From contig JACONQ010000014.1 of the NCBI GenBank assembly GCA_014281115.1, positions 1,054,001 to 1,118,000 of the forward strand: DNA of 64,000 bases, given 5' to 3'. Shown here piece by piece: positions 43,943 through 57,148 of this stretch. The notes below the pieces were generated by a model. The model was not told where the DNA came from. It saw only the letters and a list, made by a program, of their open reading frames with translations, and made no database searches. Numbering within the stretch: the stretch's first letter is position 1; each line of letters starts with the position of its first letter. This DNA comes from Laburnicola sp. R22_1 (lineage: Eukaryota > Ascomycota > Dothideomycetes > Pleosporales > Didymosphaeriaceae). The translations under genes and the position numbers were made by a program.

Positions 43943-45106
43943 ATAAAAATATTATAATAATAGCAGATATTTCTCTTACTATTATATATATAGAAATATA
44001 TTTTAAGGTAGTATTAATAAAAGGATTAGCGCGTTATAAGTAAGCTAAGTAAGCTTAGTAGGCTTAGTGCACCTACTTTAACTACAAAACTATATATAAG
44101 GCTATATCGCTATACTATAGTTTAGAGTAGAGGAAAGAAAAGTATAAAATAGCGCTAGCGCTATAACTAGTACAATACTATAACTATTATCTTTTTCTAC
44201 TATTATCTATAAAGATTACTAGAAGTAATAGCTATTATATTAGCAAGTTTGTGTTACTTATAAGATATATGCTAAGTGAAAGCTTACACACTATATGTAC
44301 ACTAATACTCTATCTTTATATTAAAGTTAACTTTAAAAAGACTTCTACTATTGCTCTATTTTCTACTATCTTTCTAGGCCCTAGTGCTAATGCTAATATC
44401 GCTATTAACGCCGCCTAAAAGTACGCTTTAAAGATCAATCTACTTGCTAATATTACTAGGTCTATACTAGAATACTACTCTGTCTAGAGTATTATTAATA
44501 GGAAGTAGAAGGTATATCTTACTCTATATAAGGCGGTCCTAGTGTACTAATTAGGCTAGTAATAAATTAGTAACTATAGGCGCAATAATAGATGTATAGA
44601 GTTCCTACTATAGTTTTTTATATTACTACTAGTTAGAAGGGCGGCAATAACCTTAGAGAAGAGCAAAATTAAGAAAGAGAAGATAAAAGTATTTGTTAAT
44701 AAGTTGCTAGAAGAGGAGAGTGTTATATAAATACGTTAGATCCTTATAGTCATAGTGTTAGATAATAAGCTAGTAAGCGTATTATATAAGTGTGCTGTAT
44801 AGTAGCGCGTAAATATAGTACAATTACTAATAATAGTAATAATAGAGTAAAAGTTAGTTTTTTATACACGCTTTAAGTAAATTTAGTAGGTGTTAGAGTG
44901 CTTATAAATATTAGAGAGCAAGTGTGTAGTTTATAAACTATTCTTATAAACTATTATTATATTAGTAAAAGAGACTAGGAGTAGACTATATTTTTAGGCA
45001 CTAGACTAGAGCGGCCTTTTTATCCCAACCTACGCAGGCTTAAATTAAAAAAAGAGAGTTAAAAAGGGTAATTAACACTAAATAAACAATGCGACTATAA
45101 TATATA
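43943..45106. mobile_element. Degraded transposon, related to 58.3-61.5 kb
   Basis: 43925-44260 aligns with 61115-61480 in the same orientation (TTTTAAGGTAGTATTAATAAAA, GTAAGCTAAGTAAGCTTAGTAG, AGCGCTxGCGCTATAACTAGTA). Beyond 44260 a frame broken by many TAG/TAA stops (SANANIAINAA, YALKINLLANITRSILEYY) resembles in pattern the one at 58.65-59.2 kb. It may be a DNA-binding domain of a transposase, but the family cannot be told. Composition and stop types indicate heavy RIP. Confidence 0.5.
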
Positions 45107-45392
45107 TATAAGGACGGTATATAGCCTTATAGGGCTAACCTATTAAAGATAGCTAGAATAGTTAAAAGAGCTAGTTAAATTAATACTATTATAAGATAGT
45201 AGATAAGAAAGAAATATAGAAGGCCCTTTCTTATATAGAGAGCAGTATAGGGTATAGGCCTACGCTAGCTATATACTAATACTAACTAGAAAAGACGTCT
45301 TTAGAAAGGTAAAAGATATAGATAAGAAAAAATAAAGTATAAAAAAGGTAATAGAGTGTACTTAGTAGAGAGACTAGTATAGAACTATTATA
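45107..45392 (-). repeat. LTR of gypsy element A (left; 3' LTR in coding direction)
   Basis: It aligns along its whole length with 57149-57436 and with the better preserved 61930-62207, including GGCCCTTTCTTATATAGAG and AAGGTAAAAG. The internal sequence that follows to about 45870 also matches 62208-62690. Confidence 0.8.
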
Positions 45393-47814
45393 TAACCCCT
45401 CTTTTAAGATCTAAAAATAAAAATAAAAGTATATAAAAATAAGATGTTTTAGTAGATTTTAAATATGACTAGCACTATTTTAGGACTAAAAAGAGTTGCA
45501 ATAAAGGCAATAGGCCATTATAGTTCTAATAGTAGCCTTAGGTCTTAATTTAGTTACTATGTAGTAAAGATATTAAGAAAAGTTATTAGGAGTAAATTAG
45601 TAGATTAGTAGAAAACTATAGTAGAAACTATATTTTAGCGTTTAGGGTTTTACTACTAGAGCGTATTCTTAGCTCTAATACTATATAAAAATATAGTTAG
45701 CTAAAAATTTTCTAGTTAGTTTATTGCGCGTAGACGTAATTATATTATATAATATTTTCTAGTACTATAAGAAAGTATTAAAATATATTAACCTAATTAT
45801 ATAGTTTTTAATTAGGGTAGAGTAGTTTTTAAAGCTATAGGTGCTGCTAGTAGTAGTAAGAATATCTAGAAATAGAGGTGCTAAAAGTTATAGGTACCCT
45901 ATATACGCATATTAGTTAGGGTGCTACTAAATTAGTAGTAAGCTAGCTAGCAAAAAAGCTACTAAAAATAAAAGCACTAAAAGTAATAGGTATTTATATA
46001 TAGTAGGCTAGCTAGGAAGCTACTTAACTAGTAGTAAACTAGGCCACCTATTTTAGTAGGTTAGGGTGCTCCTAAGGGTAGAATAAGTTAGGTAACTAGT
46101 AGATTAGAGTAAGGGCTAATAGTTAAGATGTAGCTTCTAATTATTAGCATTCTAGAAGATTTTATTAGGTGGTTTACTATTAGATTTATTATCTAAGTAT
46201 TTTTTCTATAGGAAGTTAAACTTAGCCCTCCTAGGCAAGAGTATCAACTACCTTTACTTATTTAGTTTTTAAGTGCCCCTACTACGTTTAATTACTACTT
46301 TATTATTATTGCGTTACAGCGCCTACATAACATTATATAATATTATATAATATTATGTTATATGCGCGCTAAGTCCTAGAATCTAGAGCGCGTTAAAGTT
46401 TTACTAACATTTCTTCTCCTAGCTTTTAAGATAATAAACTTATAATAATAATACCCTAACTTGCTTACCTACCTACTACTTTACTAGACAATTAACTTCT
46501 ACTTTCTACCTTTTACTACTATCTTATTAGATAATTAACAACTTAAACCCCTACTCTACTACTATAATATATAATAAGCATTACGCGTGCGCTTTCTACT
46601 CTTAATACTAAATAGCACCCTACTATTTTCTACTAATAACCTATTAACTTATTAACTTATTAATCTCTAGTATACTTCTCTAGTGTTAGTCTTACTCTAC
46701 CTATCTTCTATAAAAATTCTATAGTATAAGCGCGTACCTATATATACCTTATATCTCTAGTAACTATTTATTATATATTTCTTTATACTAGTAAAACTAT
46801 AGGTAGTCTAGAATATACCTAATCTTTTGCTTCTAGATCTAATTAAATCTTACCTCTTACTTTTTAAAAGCGCTTTAGTAACACCTATTACTAATATAGC
46901 TAAGCACTAGACAGCTAAACTAGCTATAATAATCTATTCACTGTATAACTTATACTATATTACTATATAATCTGCAAGAATTATAGGCGTCTAACCTTTA
47001 TAATACCTATTTTATATATATCTATTATTAGTATCTAGGTTATACTCTTTATTATTATATATTTTATTATTATTATTATCCTACTTATTATATATATATA
47101 GGCGTGTGACTGCCCACCCTATAAAAAGTGCGTTGTTAGGTTAAGAAATAGCTCTACTAGATTATAACCTTAAGATTTTATATAATAATTAGTTATATTA
47201 TATGTGTAAGGATGGATAAATAAAAATAATTTCTAGTTATAGATTTTTATAAGGTACTGCGTAGGCAACTACGCGTTATATTATTATTATTAACTTTAGT
47301 ACTATAGTATAGCTTATAATTAACTCTATAAGGGGCTAATTTGCATATACTCTCCCTAAATAGCCACTAAACTAGTCCTATTACTTTACTTAATTTACTA
47401 CGTTCTTTAGCACACCTACTACTTTCTCTTATAGTATTATACTATGTACTAAGAGTGTGCGAAGTCTTCTTAATTATAGTTAAACTTAGAGTTAATTAGG
47501 TTAGTAAATTTAGGATTATTATTAGGAAGGTTATTATAATAGATAGGCTCTTTATCTTCTAATCTACTACTATAATAGGCAGCGCTATAATTTTTAGGGC
47601 TATTACTATAGTAAGTAATGCTAAGTTTTCCTTTTAGGTTAGTAATTTAGTAGGGCAAAAGGGTGCTAACCTAGGTTATTATAGCTAGAGTGGTTTTAAT
47701 TAAATAGTTAATTTTTATACTAAAAGGTCTGCGATATTTCTCTTCCAGATAGTTAATTTTATAGGTAAGAGCTGCCTAATTTATAAATTAGCTTCTCTAG
47801 TAAGTTTATAGTCT

Positions 47815-48005
47815 TGTTAGATATGCAGCTGTTAGATAGAATAAGCGCGTTAAGGTTGGATCTGTACAATAAAGCAGGGACTACCTGGCTTAGCACACTA
47901 GCGAAGAAGTCAGAACCAGCCGAACATAGTGGACACAAAAAACACAACATATAATTATTATTATCTATTAAGGCGCATTATCGCATTTAACTATTAAATC
48001 TAATA
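47815..48005 (+). repeat. 5' LTR of the copia element
   Basis: The 191 bp repeat begins TGTTAGATATGCAGCTG. Compared with the 3' LTR it keeps more C and G (for example CTGTAC against CTATAT), so it is the less mutated copy except at three sites. Confidence 0.95.
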
Positions 48006-48169
48006 ATTAAGAGTCTTACTGCCTTAATTAATACTAAAATAGCTGCACTACCCTAGCGTGACCTAATAGTAACCCTTTAAGACCACACTAACTATAGGGT
48101 ATGGATAATGCAGCTCTAGTCTAGATGCGTCGCATATCGCATCTGGCTAAAAGTCGATCCTACGTCGAA

Positions 48170-51100
48170 TATCCTAATAAAACCTGAACCTATAGCCCTA
48201 AGGGCGCCGCTAATTAATGGGTATACTCTAGCAGCGAACATTAGCATCCTAATAAGGCAGTCTAAACTGTTAGCAAGCAGGACTTAAGGCGTTTAAAAAA
48301 GATCTTAAGTATTACAAGATTCTTGCCAAGTAGTATAAGAATAATTAATATAATTTTAAAAAGGAGTAAACAAGCCTCTAGCAAATTATTGTTTATATTT
48401 AGGCTACTGTTAGCCCACATCTTTAGCGCACTTGCTGCCTCCTAGATTAACCACTAAGATAGTGGATTACAAATCTCAAAGCTATAGTTGGCGTCGACAA
48501 ACAATTTGAGAGAGAACGAGCCCGCGACTAATACCTTATATCTCTTAGACTGATAAGAAACGCGTTAAATTGGGACACATAGCTTGCTAAATATAATTAA
48601 GTAGCTATAGAAGTAGAAATAAGCAATATCCCTAAGATAATATAGATTAATGTGATTATAAAGGACTTTCTAACTGCTGTAAACAAAGTTGCGCCTAATT
48701 AGTCTACAACCTTTTAGGATAGCGGACGGTTCACACCTGGCATGAATTAGAAAGAAATAATAAAGCGCTTCTAAGAGCATATAATGTTGAATTATCTAAC
48801 CCCTTAAATAGGGAAGCATAAGGCCGCATTTGTAGCAGATAACTTGTCATACCTCGCTAAAAGTAGGAAAACCACCTAGGGCATTAATGCCAAAGCAGCA
48901 CTATCTAGAAAATGGGGCAGACCCCGATATTAACGTAATAACTAAAAAGATAATAAGAACTTATCCTTAGTCTAAAAACCTGCAAAAATAGAAGGCGCTA
49001 AATGTCCTGCGTGTGGACACTACTATAGACTCTGGGATTGCTTCTATATTAATGCAGACAAAGCTCCTGAGTGGTGGAAACTAAATAAGAAGATCGAAGA
49101 ACTCGTCGCATTGAAGCGCGAGCACGATCCCGAATTTTAAGGACTGTTAAGAGGACAAAGCAGACTAAGATTAAAAACACCAAATATTAAACAATCGCAC
49201 ACGTCCACACCTAAGATCCTCGAGTCCCCTAAGGACTGACTAGAGGGATAGAGAATATTAAACGTTAACGCTGCGTTTATATTAGCGCTAATAGAAACAG
49301 AAGTGTCTAATTACCCGCTGAAGCGCTTGTTTATTCTTAATTTAGGATTAACTTACTACATTACGAACAACCCTGACTATATCTATAACTTCTGTCTACC
49401 TATATCTAAAGATTATATATGGGCTGGCAATATAAAGATATGGATAAAAGGCTATAGCTCTGTTAACTTAACACTAAGAGGCTAATATAGAACAACTACG
49501 TTAGTTCTATATAATATGGCTATCTGTTCAGACCTTTTGTGCAACCTAGTCTCCTTTTAACTACTAAGGCATAGAGGAATCTAGTAGGATACACAAACGG
49601 ACCCAACTACGCTAAAAGGACTAGACGATAAGATTATTGGACAACTATCTAAGATACATGGTTAATAGGTACTTGAGTATAATTTGCTACCACCTACTTT
49701 ATATCACATTTGCAAGAATATATTACGAATAAAAGGAGCACTATAAAGGGCCTTAGCCAAATTATGGCATAAGAGACTAGGACACCCTAGACTAGCAGCT
49801 ATTGAATATCTTGTGCAGCAAGCTAAAGGGGTGCGAGTTAAGGGAGTTACAACAGTTTAATGCGACTCCTGTGGGAAAGCAAAGATCTGGCGACAAATTA
49901 GCTGAGCACCGCGAATTAACGATAAAGGACTAGGAGAAAGACTAGCTATTAACTTTTATGCCTACAAGGCGCAAAGTAGCACTAGCAAAAGGAGCCAGAT
50001 GCTTGTCACTAATAGGTACTTAGGCCTATAATAGAACTTTTATTTTAAAGATAATTGACTAGCAAAGTCGGTTATTAAAGTTCTATTAAACTTCTTTCTC
50101 TTCCTTAAAAACCATTATAATATTACGGTTAAGGTTATTAAAGCGGATAACGAGATTACGATGGTGAAACCGGAAATTGAGCGCTAGTTGGCATTATAAG
50201 GAATTACTGTCAAGCCTTCCGCCCTAGATACACAAGCTTAAAATGGAGGTGCCAAACGCTTAGGGGGTGTGAATAAAGAGAAATCGCGCGCGATGCGTCT
50301 TAATGCTAACCTACCCTAGAAACTATGGCCCGAAGTTATAAGAGCTATAGTATACCTCTACAATCGAACACTAAATTATGCGAACAACTGGAAAACGCCA
50401 TATGAGATATTCTTCACACGAGTTGCTCTAAACAATAGAGTAGTTACCTTAATTAAGAAACCTAACCTTGCTTACCTTAAAGCGTATGGCTGCAAAGCGT
50501 TCGCAATGACGGATAATACACATTAAGGTAAATTAAGGCTATAACGCCTAGACCTAAAGGCTTAGATTAGTTACCTAGTAGAATACCGGTCCTTAAATAT
50601 CTATCGAATTTAGATACTGTCACTTGCTAAGGTAATAAGCACCCGCGACGTTATCTTTAATAAACAAACTGTCTTTAGTGGCAAAACTAAGGACCTTATA
50701 GATAACCTTATGCATAGTACACTAGAGGAAATTGCCATATACGTAAGAATAATCGAACTCCCAACACTAAGTTATTAACTAAAGACAGAGTCCTTCTATA
50801 AAGACGATACTATTGGAGGCTTATTAAATCCCCAAGGCGAAGTAGACCCACTAGGCTACTACCAAGGAGTGAAGATTAGGGATAACTATCTGACTCCTCT
50901 AACTACACCACTACCTGCGGCATTACTTGCGCAGTTAATAGCTAGAAATAAATTAGAAATAAACCTAAAAGGGTTATCCAAAACTATCCCCTAGGCAGCC
51001 GCCTTTATAGTAGGAACTCAAGCTGGCTACGTTGGGAAATACAGAGGGGATGTTATAGACAAGACTAAGATAATAAGAACGCTCGCTAAAGGCTTGAAGC

Positions 51101-52710
51101 CCTATTAAAGTCAACTCCCACCTCTGCCAACGTGCCGTACCAAGCTTGAGGATCACCCGATGGGCGAATTGTTTAAAGAAGCAGAGCGGGATTACCTCGC
51201 AAGCCACAAACAAATGAAATTATGGTCAGAAGTACTAATAAAGAAGATTAAACTGATAGGATAGCAGATCCTTAACTATATGTGGATATACACCTACAAG
51301 CTTAATAAACACTATCGCTTGCTAAAGTGTAAGGCACGGCTAGTTGTCTGGGGTAATTAATAATGGAATATTACCTCTTAAGACACTTATGCAGCCACGC
51401 TTGCTAGCAGGTCGTTTCGAATGCTAGTGGCAATAGCAGCTTACTATAATATAGAGCTCGAGCAATATAACGTTACAAACGCTTTCGTCCATATAAGTAT
51501 GGACTAAGAGGTATATATAAGAATGCCCCGTGGCTATTAGAAGCCTGGAACGATACTTTAAGTCAACAAGGCTTTATATGGTCTTTGGATCTCACTACTC
51601 CTCTAGTAGAAAGAGTTTACCTTAACACTTAAAGCTCTAGGTTTCTAGATAGTGCCTCACAAGCCATGCTACCTTCTTAAAGACGAAATTATCGTCTTCT
51701 TCTACGTCGACGATATTATCTTAGCTTTTTATAAGCAGAAAGAGGAAGAAGCCTAATAAGCGATTAAGCGCCTATAAGAAAAATACACCTTAAGTGGAGG
51801 AAATAACCTTTAGTGGTTCCTTAGCGTAGAGATTATTAGAGATCGAAAGACTAGGACAATTTAACTCTCTTAGGCTGCCTACTTAGACAAGATTAGTTAA
51901 TTAGTTAATAAGAGGAATATTCGACACGACACCCTAATAGTAGCTATCGAGCTAAAACCATAAGATGGCTTAGCGACACTCTTAGAAATCAACAAATACT
52001 AACGCAAGATTGGATCGCTTCTATTTACGGCAGTAACAACTTGACTAGACATAGCCTTTGCAACCTTAAGGCTAGCTTAATTTCTATTAAATCCAGGCTT
52101 AGAACATCACGATGCCGCTAATTAAGTACTACTATACTTATTAAGCACTAGATGGAGAGCACTATAGCTTAGAGGAGGCAACTGCCTTTAAGTAGCCAGC
52201 GATGCCTTATTTGCTAACAACACACTGGACAGAAAGAGCTTACAAGAATACGCTATTAAGCTATTTAATAGACTTATTGCCTAGAAAGAAAGCAAACAAG
52301 ACACTATCACAACTTTAATAACTAAAGCAGAGCTTCTCGCCTTATTGCAAGTGGCCAAGGAAGTAATCTTTATATTAAGACTACTAGACGAACTGCAGAT
52401 TAAACTGCGCTTATTGTTAATTACTGTCCAATGCGATAATAAGCAAACTATTCAACTAGTCACTAAGGAGATATCTAGGCTTCAGACTAAACTACGACAC
52501 GTCGACATTCACAATCACTAGTTAAGACAGAAAGTCTCTACTAGAAAGATTAAGGTGGAGTACGTACAATCGGCAGAAATGATCGCCAACGGCTTTACGA
52601 AGGTCCTCCTAGTCAACAAGTGGAAAGGGTTCCTAACCCAACTTGGGCTAGTTAAGATAACAGAACGCAAAGTAGCGAATGAAGCACCTCTTAAGGAAAT
52701 TTAAGGGCAC
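48170..52710 (+). pseudogene. Copia gag-pol polyprotein, many stops
   Basis: Landmarks in order on the plus strand: a zinc knuckle (CPACGHYYRLWDC, near 48997-49040), the GAG-pre-integrase segment (LWHKRLGHPRLAAIEYL, about 49760-49810, then CDSCGKAKI), the integrase core with NGGAKR and WKTPYEIFF (about 50160-50430), reverse transcriptase with EVYIRMPRGY, NKALYGLW and FFYVDDIILAF (about 51510-51735), and RNase H with TKAELLAL and HVDIHNH near 52320-52520, ending QSAEMIANGFTKVL. Gag and Pol appear to be one frame, as in many fungal copia elements. Dozens of TAG/TAA stops stand where Gln, Trp or Arg is expected. It is inactive. Confidence 0.88.
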
Positions 52711-52784
52711 CTTAATAACCTTACTTTAGGATAACAGGCTACTAAATAGTTTAGCTTACAAGGATCTTCTAAGCTAAGGGGGTG

Positions 52785-52975
52785 TGTTAGATATGCAGCT
52801 GTTAGATAGAATAAGCGCATTAAGGTTGGATCTATATAATAAAGCAGAGACTACCTGGCTTGGCACACTAGCGAAGAAGTTAGAACTAGCCAAACATAGT
52901 AGACATAAAAAACACAATATATAATTATTATTATCTATTAAGGCGCATCATTGTATTTAACTATTAAATCTAACA
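52785..52975 (+). repeat. 3' LTR of the copia element
   Basis: The 191 bp repeat ends in TCTAACA and is followed by the AGTCT target duplication. It carries most of the C-to-T and G-to-A differences from the 5' LTR, many at CpA/TpG sites. Confidence 0.95.
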
Positions 52976-53454
52976 AGTCTCTAGATCTAAGGTTAGAAGT
53001 AAGACCTAGATTCTGCTATATAATTCCTAGAGACTAGTCTTACTAGTGGCTTTCTTAGGTAGCAGGGATAGGATAACTAAAAAGCGATTTGTTATCTAAT
53101 AGTTTCTTATCTAAAAAAGGTAGCTTAATAGCCTTAACGCTACTATCTTTATTAAAGATATTCTTATAGCTTAGTTTCTAGTAAGCCTTTAAGTACGTTC
53201 TAATAACTAAGATAGTAGAGCTAGGAAACTAGATAGAGATCTCTTTAGAGACGCTCTAGTTAGCTTTTAATAAGTAAGTTATTTAGTAGATATAGTTCTA
53301 CTTTTTAAGTAGGCTATTCTATTAGGTAGTGTTATTCTAGTAGAAAGAATTAGGTAGTAAAAAAAGTCTATAGTAGAATAAGATTGCTAGCAAAAGTTTA
53401 ATTCTTATTATCTTTCTAATAAAGGCGGCGGTCCTAAGCGTTAATTAGGTAGTT

Positions 53455-53713
53455 AGCTTACTTAAAAATTTCCTACTAATAATAAGATTATAGTCCCCTA
53501 TTTTATAGAAAATAAACTATATAGTAATACTATATCTATTAATATTAATCTAGGCTATAAAATAGATATTTACTTTTACACTTCTCTTCTCTATAAAGTT
53601 CTTAAAAGGGATTAGTGTCTTTAGGTAGAGTAGTTTAGCTTTAAGCTATTATTAGACAGCCTTTATATATCTTAAAGTAATAAGATTATAAGCGCTAGCA
53701 CTAGTGTCTATTA
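53455..53713 (-). pseudogene. Retropepsin remnant of gypsy element A
   Basis: On the minus strand one frame reads ALIDTSASAYNLITLRYIKA, then LKAKLLYLKT, FIEKRSVKVNIYFIA and GDYNLIISRKFLSK, matching the architecture of Ty3/gypsy aspartic proteases: an active-site D-T/S-G/S-A, here DTSAS instead of DTGAS (a Gly-to-Ser G-to-A change), and a C-terminal hydrophobic ILG-like motif. Several TAG/TAA codons interrupt it. Confidence 0.7.
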
Positions 53714-55402
53714 AGGCTTATAACCTAAGAGCTAATCCTTAGAATTTAATTTATACTAGTATAACTAGCTAGGGGCCTCTAAATAGCTTAGGAACCCTTA
53801 CTATCTTACTGCCTATAGGCAGTAATTTTAGTTTAGTATCTATATTTTATAGTTAAAATTATAGTTTATCTAGATTAATTAGTTTAGTAGCTTTTATTTA
53901 AGCTACTAGGTTAGAGTAGTCTAGTAGCATATATTTAAAGCCTTATTATCTAATAAATTACCTACCTCTAAATTAAAGTAGTAAGTAATACTAAGTTTAT
54001 TTAAATTAAAATTATTGTTTACTTTTACCTTTGCTTATATAGCTGCCTTAGAGTAGTAGCGTAAGTATAGGCCTCTAAGTTTCTTACTATAGCTAAAGTA
54101 GGCGTTATGCTTTATGCACTATACTTTAGTCTAATTATAGATAGTTAAAAAGAAAGAAATAGGTCTAAAATAAGATATTTATTTTTTAGCTACTATATAT
54201 AAAGGCTTTAATCTAGAGGGTAGTACCTTATAAAAGTTCTTATATGCGTCTAAAAGGATTTATTATACTATTATTATAAAGAGTATAGCTAGCTGCAGTT
54301 ATCTAGTATTTAATTACTAGGTAGTTAATATTAGGATCTTTTATCTCTTTTTAAAGTATTAACTTAAGACTTCTAGTTAACTTAAGTTATAATTTATCCT
54401 TTTAGGTCTTTGCGTCTAGTCTACCTTTCTTAGTAAGGTTTTTAAAAGCCTATAGAAATATCTAGGTATTTATTTTATTAGAGAAGAAAAGCTTATAAAA
54501 CTTCTTATATACCTATTAGAAAATAAACGGATTATAGTAAGTTTCTTCTAGAAATTTAAAAAGTGCTTTAGGTCTATAATTGTTTTAGAAGGCCTAATTT
54601 ATTTAATACTAATTTTGCGCTACCTCTTACGATACGCCTTTAAGGTAACTAAGAATAGCTTCTATAAGGTTATTTTAATCTTTTTTATTATTATTGCTTT
54701 AGTAATAGTCTATATTTATATAGATTTTATTACGCATATTCTCTAGTTAATTTTTAATACTAGGGCTAGATTAACCTTTTTTATAATACTTATTAATATT
54801 AGGTAGCTTTATAAAGTATCTTAGCTTAGATATACTAAAGGGTATAGTAAAAGTATATCTACTCTAGGGCATATCTATCTAGGCGCTATTAGCGAGCTTA
54901 GTTTATATATATCTAGGAACTAGAAAGTAGTAAAAAGTGTTATCTAGTTATAGAGTAGGCACTATAAGCTAGGGTAGATAATAGAATGTATATTAGGGCG
55001 CTAACTAGGGTATATATCAGAACGCAACTAGATAAAATAAGTTTTATTTAGTTATATAAGGGCAGCGAGAACTATATAGTAGATTAGGTGTTTTTAGGCT
55101 AGGGTTTTTAGAGGTATATAAGTATAGTACTATAAATTATAAATATCTTTAATAAAAAAAAGAGCTTTATTAAAAGTAATAAGTCCTCTTTAATAGCTAT
55201 GTTATTAGCAGTATTAGAATAGGATTAGAATTCATTCTTTATTATATATATTATAGTATAAGGTATTTATATCTTAAATATAATAAAAGCTTATTTAAAT
55301 ATATTAGCGCGCTTGTATAAAGCCTACATAATACTCTCCTATTTAGGATTGTCCTTAGACTTTATAATAGCCCTAGCTACTAATTTTAGTAATGTCTCTA
55401 AA

Positions 55403-55599
55403 TGTAAGAGATCACTTAAGGCATCAAAGGTTAAAATTAAGAAGTTGATTTTACTAAGATATCGAGGTGGCGTATAAAGACTGTTAATAGCTGCCTTATA
55501 TACCCACACGTAGCTGAGGCGCTAATGCCTAATCGGGTAAGGTTCCGGGACTCGGCGGAACCTTCCGCCGGACGCGCCGCACCTCAGGAATCCCTAACA
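55403..55599. mobile_element. Solo LTR with perfect target duplication
   Basis: The 197 bp segment starts TGTAAGAGATCAC and ends TCCCTAACA, with TG..CA termini, and is flanked on both sides by CTAAA (55398-55402, 55600-55604). No internal retroelement sequence adjoins it, so it is a solo LTR left by recombination, or a very short insertion. Its right half (55510-55590) is strikingly GC-rich within AT-rich surroundings and contains a perfect hairpin, CGGCGGAA-CC-TTCCGCCG (55553-55570). It has clearly escaped most of the mutation that its neighbours suffered. Confidence 0.8.
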
Positions 55600-56459
55600 C
55601 TAAAAGTAGGCTTTAAAAAAAGTAATATTAAGCCTAAAGCTAATAGGTAGTAAGTAATTATTTTATTTCTAGGCTATACTAGAGTAATTAGTCTAGTTTA
55701 AATTGCGCTAAAAACGCGCTAAACTTCCTAGTAGCTTTAAGTTTAGCTTTACCTTAGTGCGTAAGCTACTTAAAGTCTATTAGTAAAAATTTATTATCTA
55801 ATTAATCTACTTTAAGTATAATAATATCTTAATTATACTTAGAAGTATTATAAAAATTCTATTAAAGTAGATCTTTCTAAGTAGTTTAACTATACTTTTC
55901 TTTTTTATAAGGCTAAAAAGGCAACTAGTAGTTTTAGAAGCAACTATTAGTTACCTTTCTTACTTAATAAATAATAAATTACTAGTAAGGTAAAGTAAAG
56001 AAATTCTACTATAAGTATTATACAAACTATTATTAGTAGAGTGTAGGCAAATATCCCCCTCTATATTATCTATTCTAGAACTATCTAGAGATAGAAAGGA
56101 TATAGGGAATATTATAGAAGTCTTTTAGATTAAAGGGCGGCAGCTTATTATAGTATAGGCAATAGTAGGGTTAAGCAAAGTAGGAGTTATAAAGAGAATG
56201 CAGTAGATAAATCTAGAGTAGTAGGTCTTATATAGCGTATAAGCTAGCGCATAGTTTAAGTTAAGTAAAAGATAAAGTATAAAATAAAATATATAAAACT
56301 TTAACTTCTATATTACTTCTATAGCCTAACTTTAATCTCCTAGCTCTATACCTTATACCCTTACTATAATAGCGCTAGAAGGTAGTTATTAGATAAGTTA
56401 GCTCTATAGGGTGTAGCGCAATAGTTATTATTTATTAATTATTAATTATATTTAGAACT

Positions 56460-57050
56460 TCTAGGGTAGTTATTCTAAATAGACCTTATTGTAGTATAAT
56501 AACTACCTAGCATAACTAGTAACTAATAAACTAATACACTCTTACTAACTTATAGTAGGCAAAGAAGTGTAAAAGTAGCCTCTTAAATAGACCTTAGCTT
56601 AGTGTAATAACTATCTAGTATAACTAGTAACTAATAAACTAATATACCCTTACTAACTTATAGTAGGCAAAGGAGTGTAGAAGCAGCCTTTTAAATAGAT
56701 CTTAGCGTAGTGTAATAACTATCTAGCATAACTAGTAACTAATAAACTAATATATCCTTACTAACTTATAGTAGGTAGAGGAGTTATATTAGTAGTTTTA
56801 TAGACCTTAGGTAGTGTAATAACTATTTAGTATAATTAGTAACTAATCTAATATACTCTTACCTACTTATAGTAGGCAAAGAAGTTATATTAGTAGTTTT
56901 ATAGATCTTAGCGTAGAACTACTAACTAGTATAACTAGTAACTAATAAACTAATACATCTTTACTTACTTATAGTAAGTAAAGAAGTTATATTAGTAGTT
57001 TTATAAATCTTAGGTAATTGTTTAGCATAACTAGTAACTAATAAGGTAAA
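56460..57050. repeat. Minisatellite of about 96-108 bp units in gypsy A
   Basis: Six occurrences of the anchor ACTAGTAACTAAT (starting near 56515, 56623, 56731, 56835, 56934 and 57030) mark tandem units of 108, 108, 104, 99 and 96 bp. Each also contains ACTTATAGTAGGCAAAG-like sequence; later units replace TGTA..AGCAGCC by TTATATTAGTAGTTTTATAG. It lies about 100 bp inside the right LTR of gypsy A. Confidence 0.85.
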
Positions 57051-57148
57051 ACTTTTCCTAATTTAACTGCCTATATGTAGTATTTTAAGGGAGGAGTAGA
57101 TATTATATTACTATCTATAGCTAAATAAAAAGGTTAATCTTAGAATAA

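Larger units (their letters stand above)
47815..52975 (+). mobile_element. Ty1/copia LTR retrotransposon, complete, nested in gypsy A
   Basis: Both boundaries are sharp. The 191 bp LTRs lie at 47815-48005 and 52785-52975, begin TGTTAGA and end TCTAACA (TCTAATA in the 5' LTR), and the element is flanked by a perfect 5 bp duplication AGTCT (47810-47814 and 52976-52980). A purine tract, AAGCTAAGGGGG, directly precedes the 3' LTR as polypurine tract. Total length is 5161 bp. The LTRs differ at 15 positions, all transitions, which points to RIP rather than ordinary decay. The element splits gypsy A and so inserted later. Confidence 0.96.

Noticed and set aside
47815..52975. Open frames at 49303-49485 and 50974-51213 as small genes
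   Set aside because: They are chance open stretches within the mutated copia polyprotein, or antisense to it.
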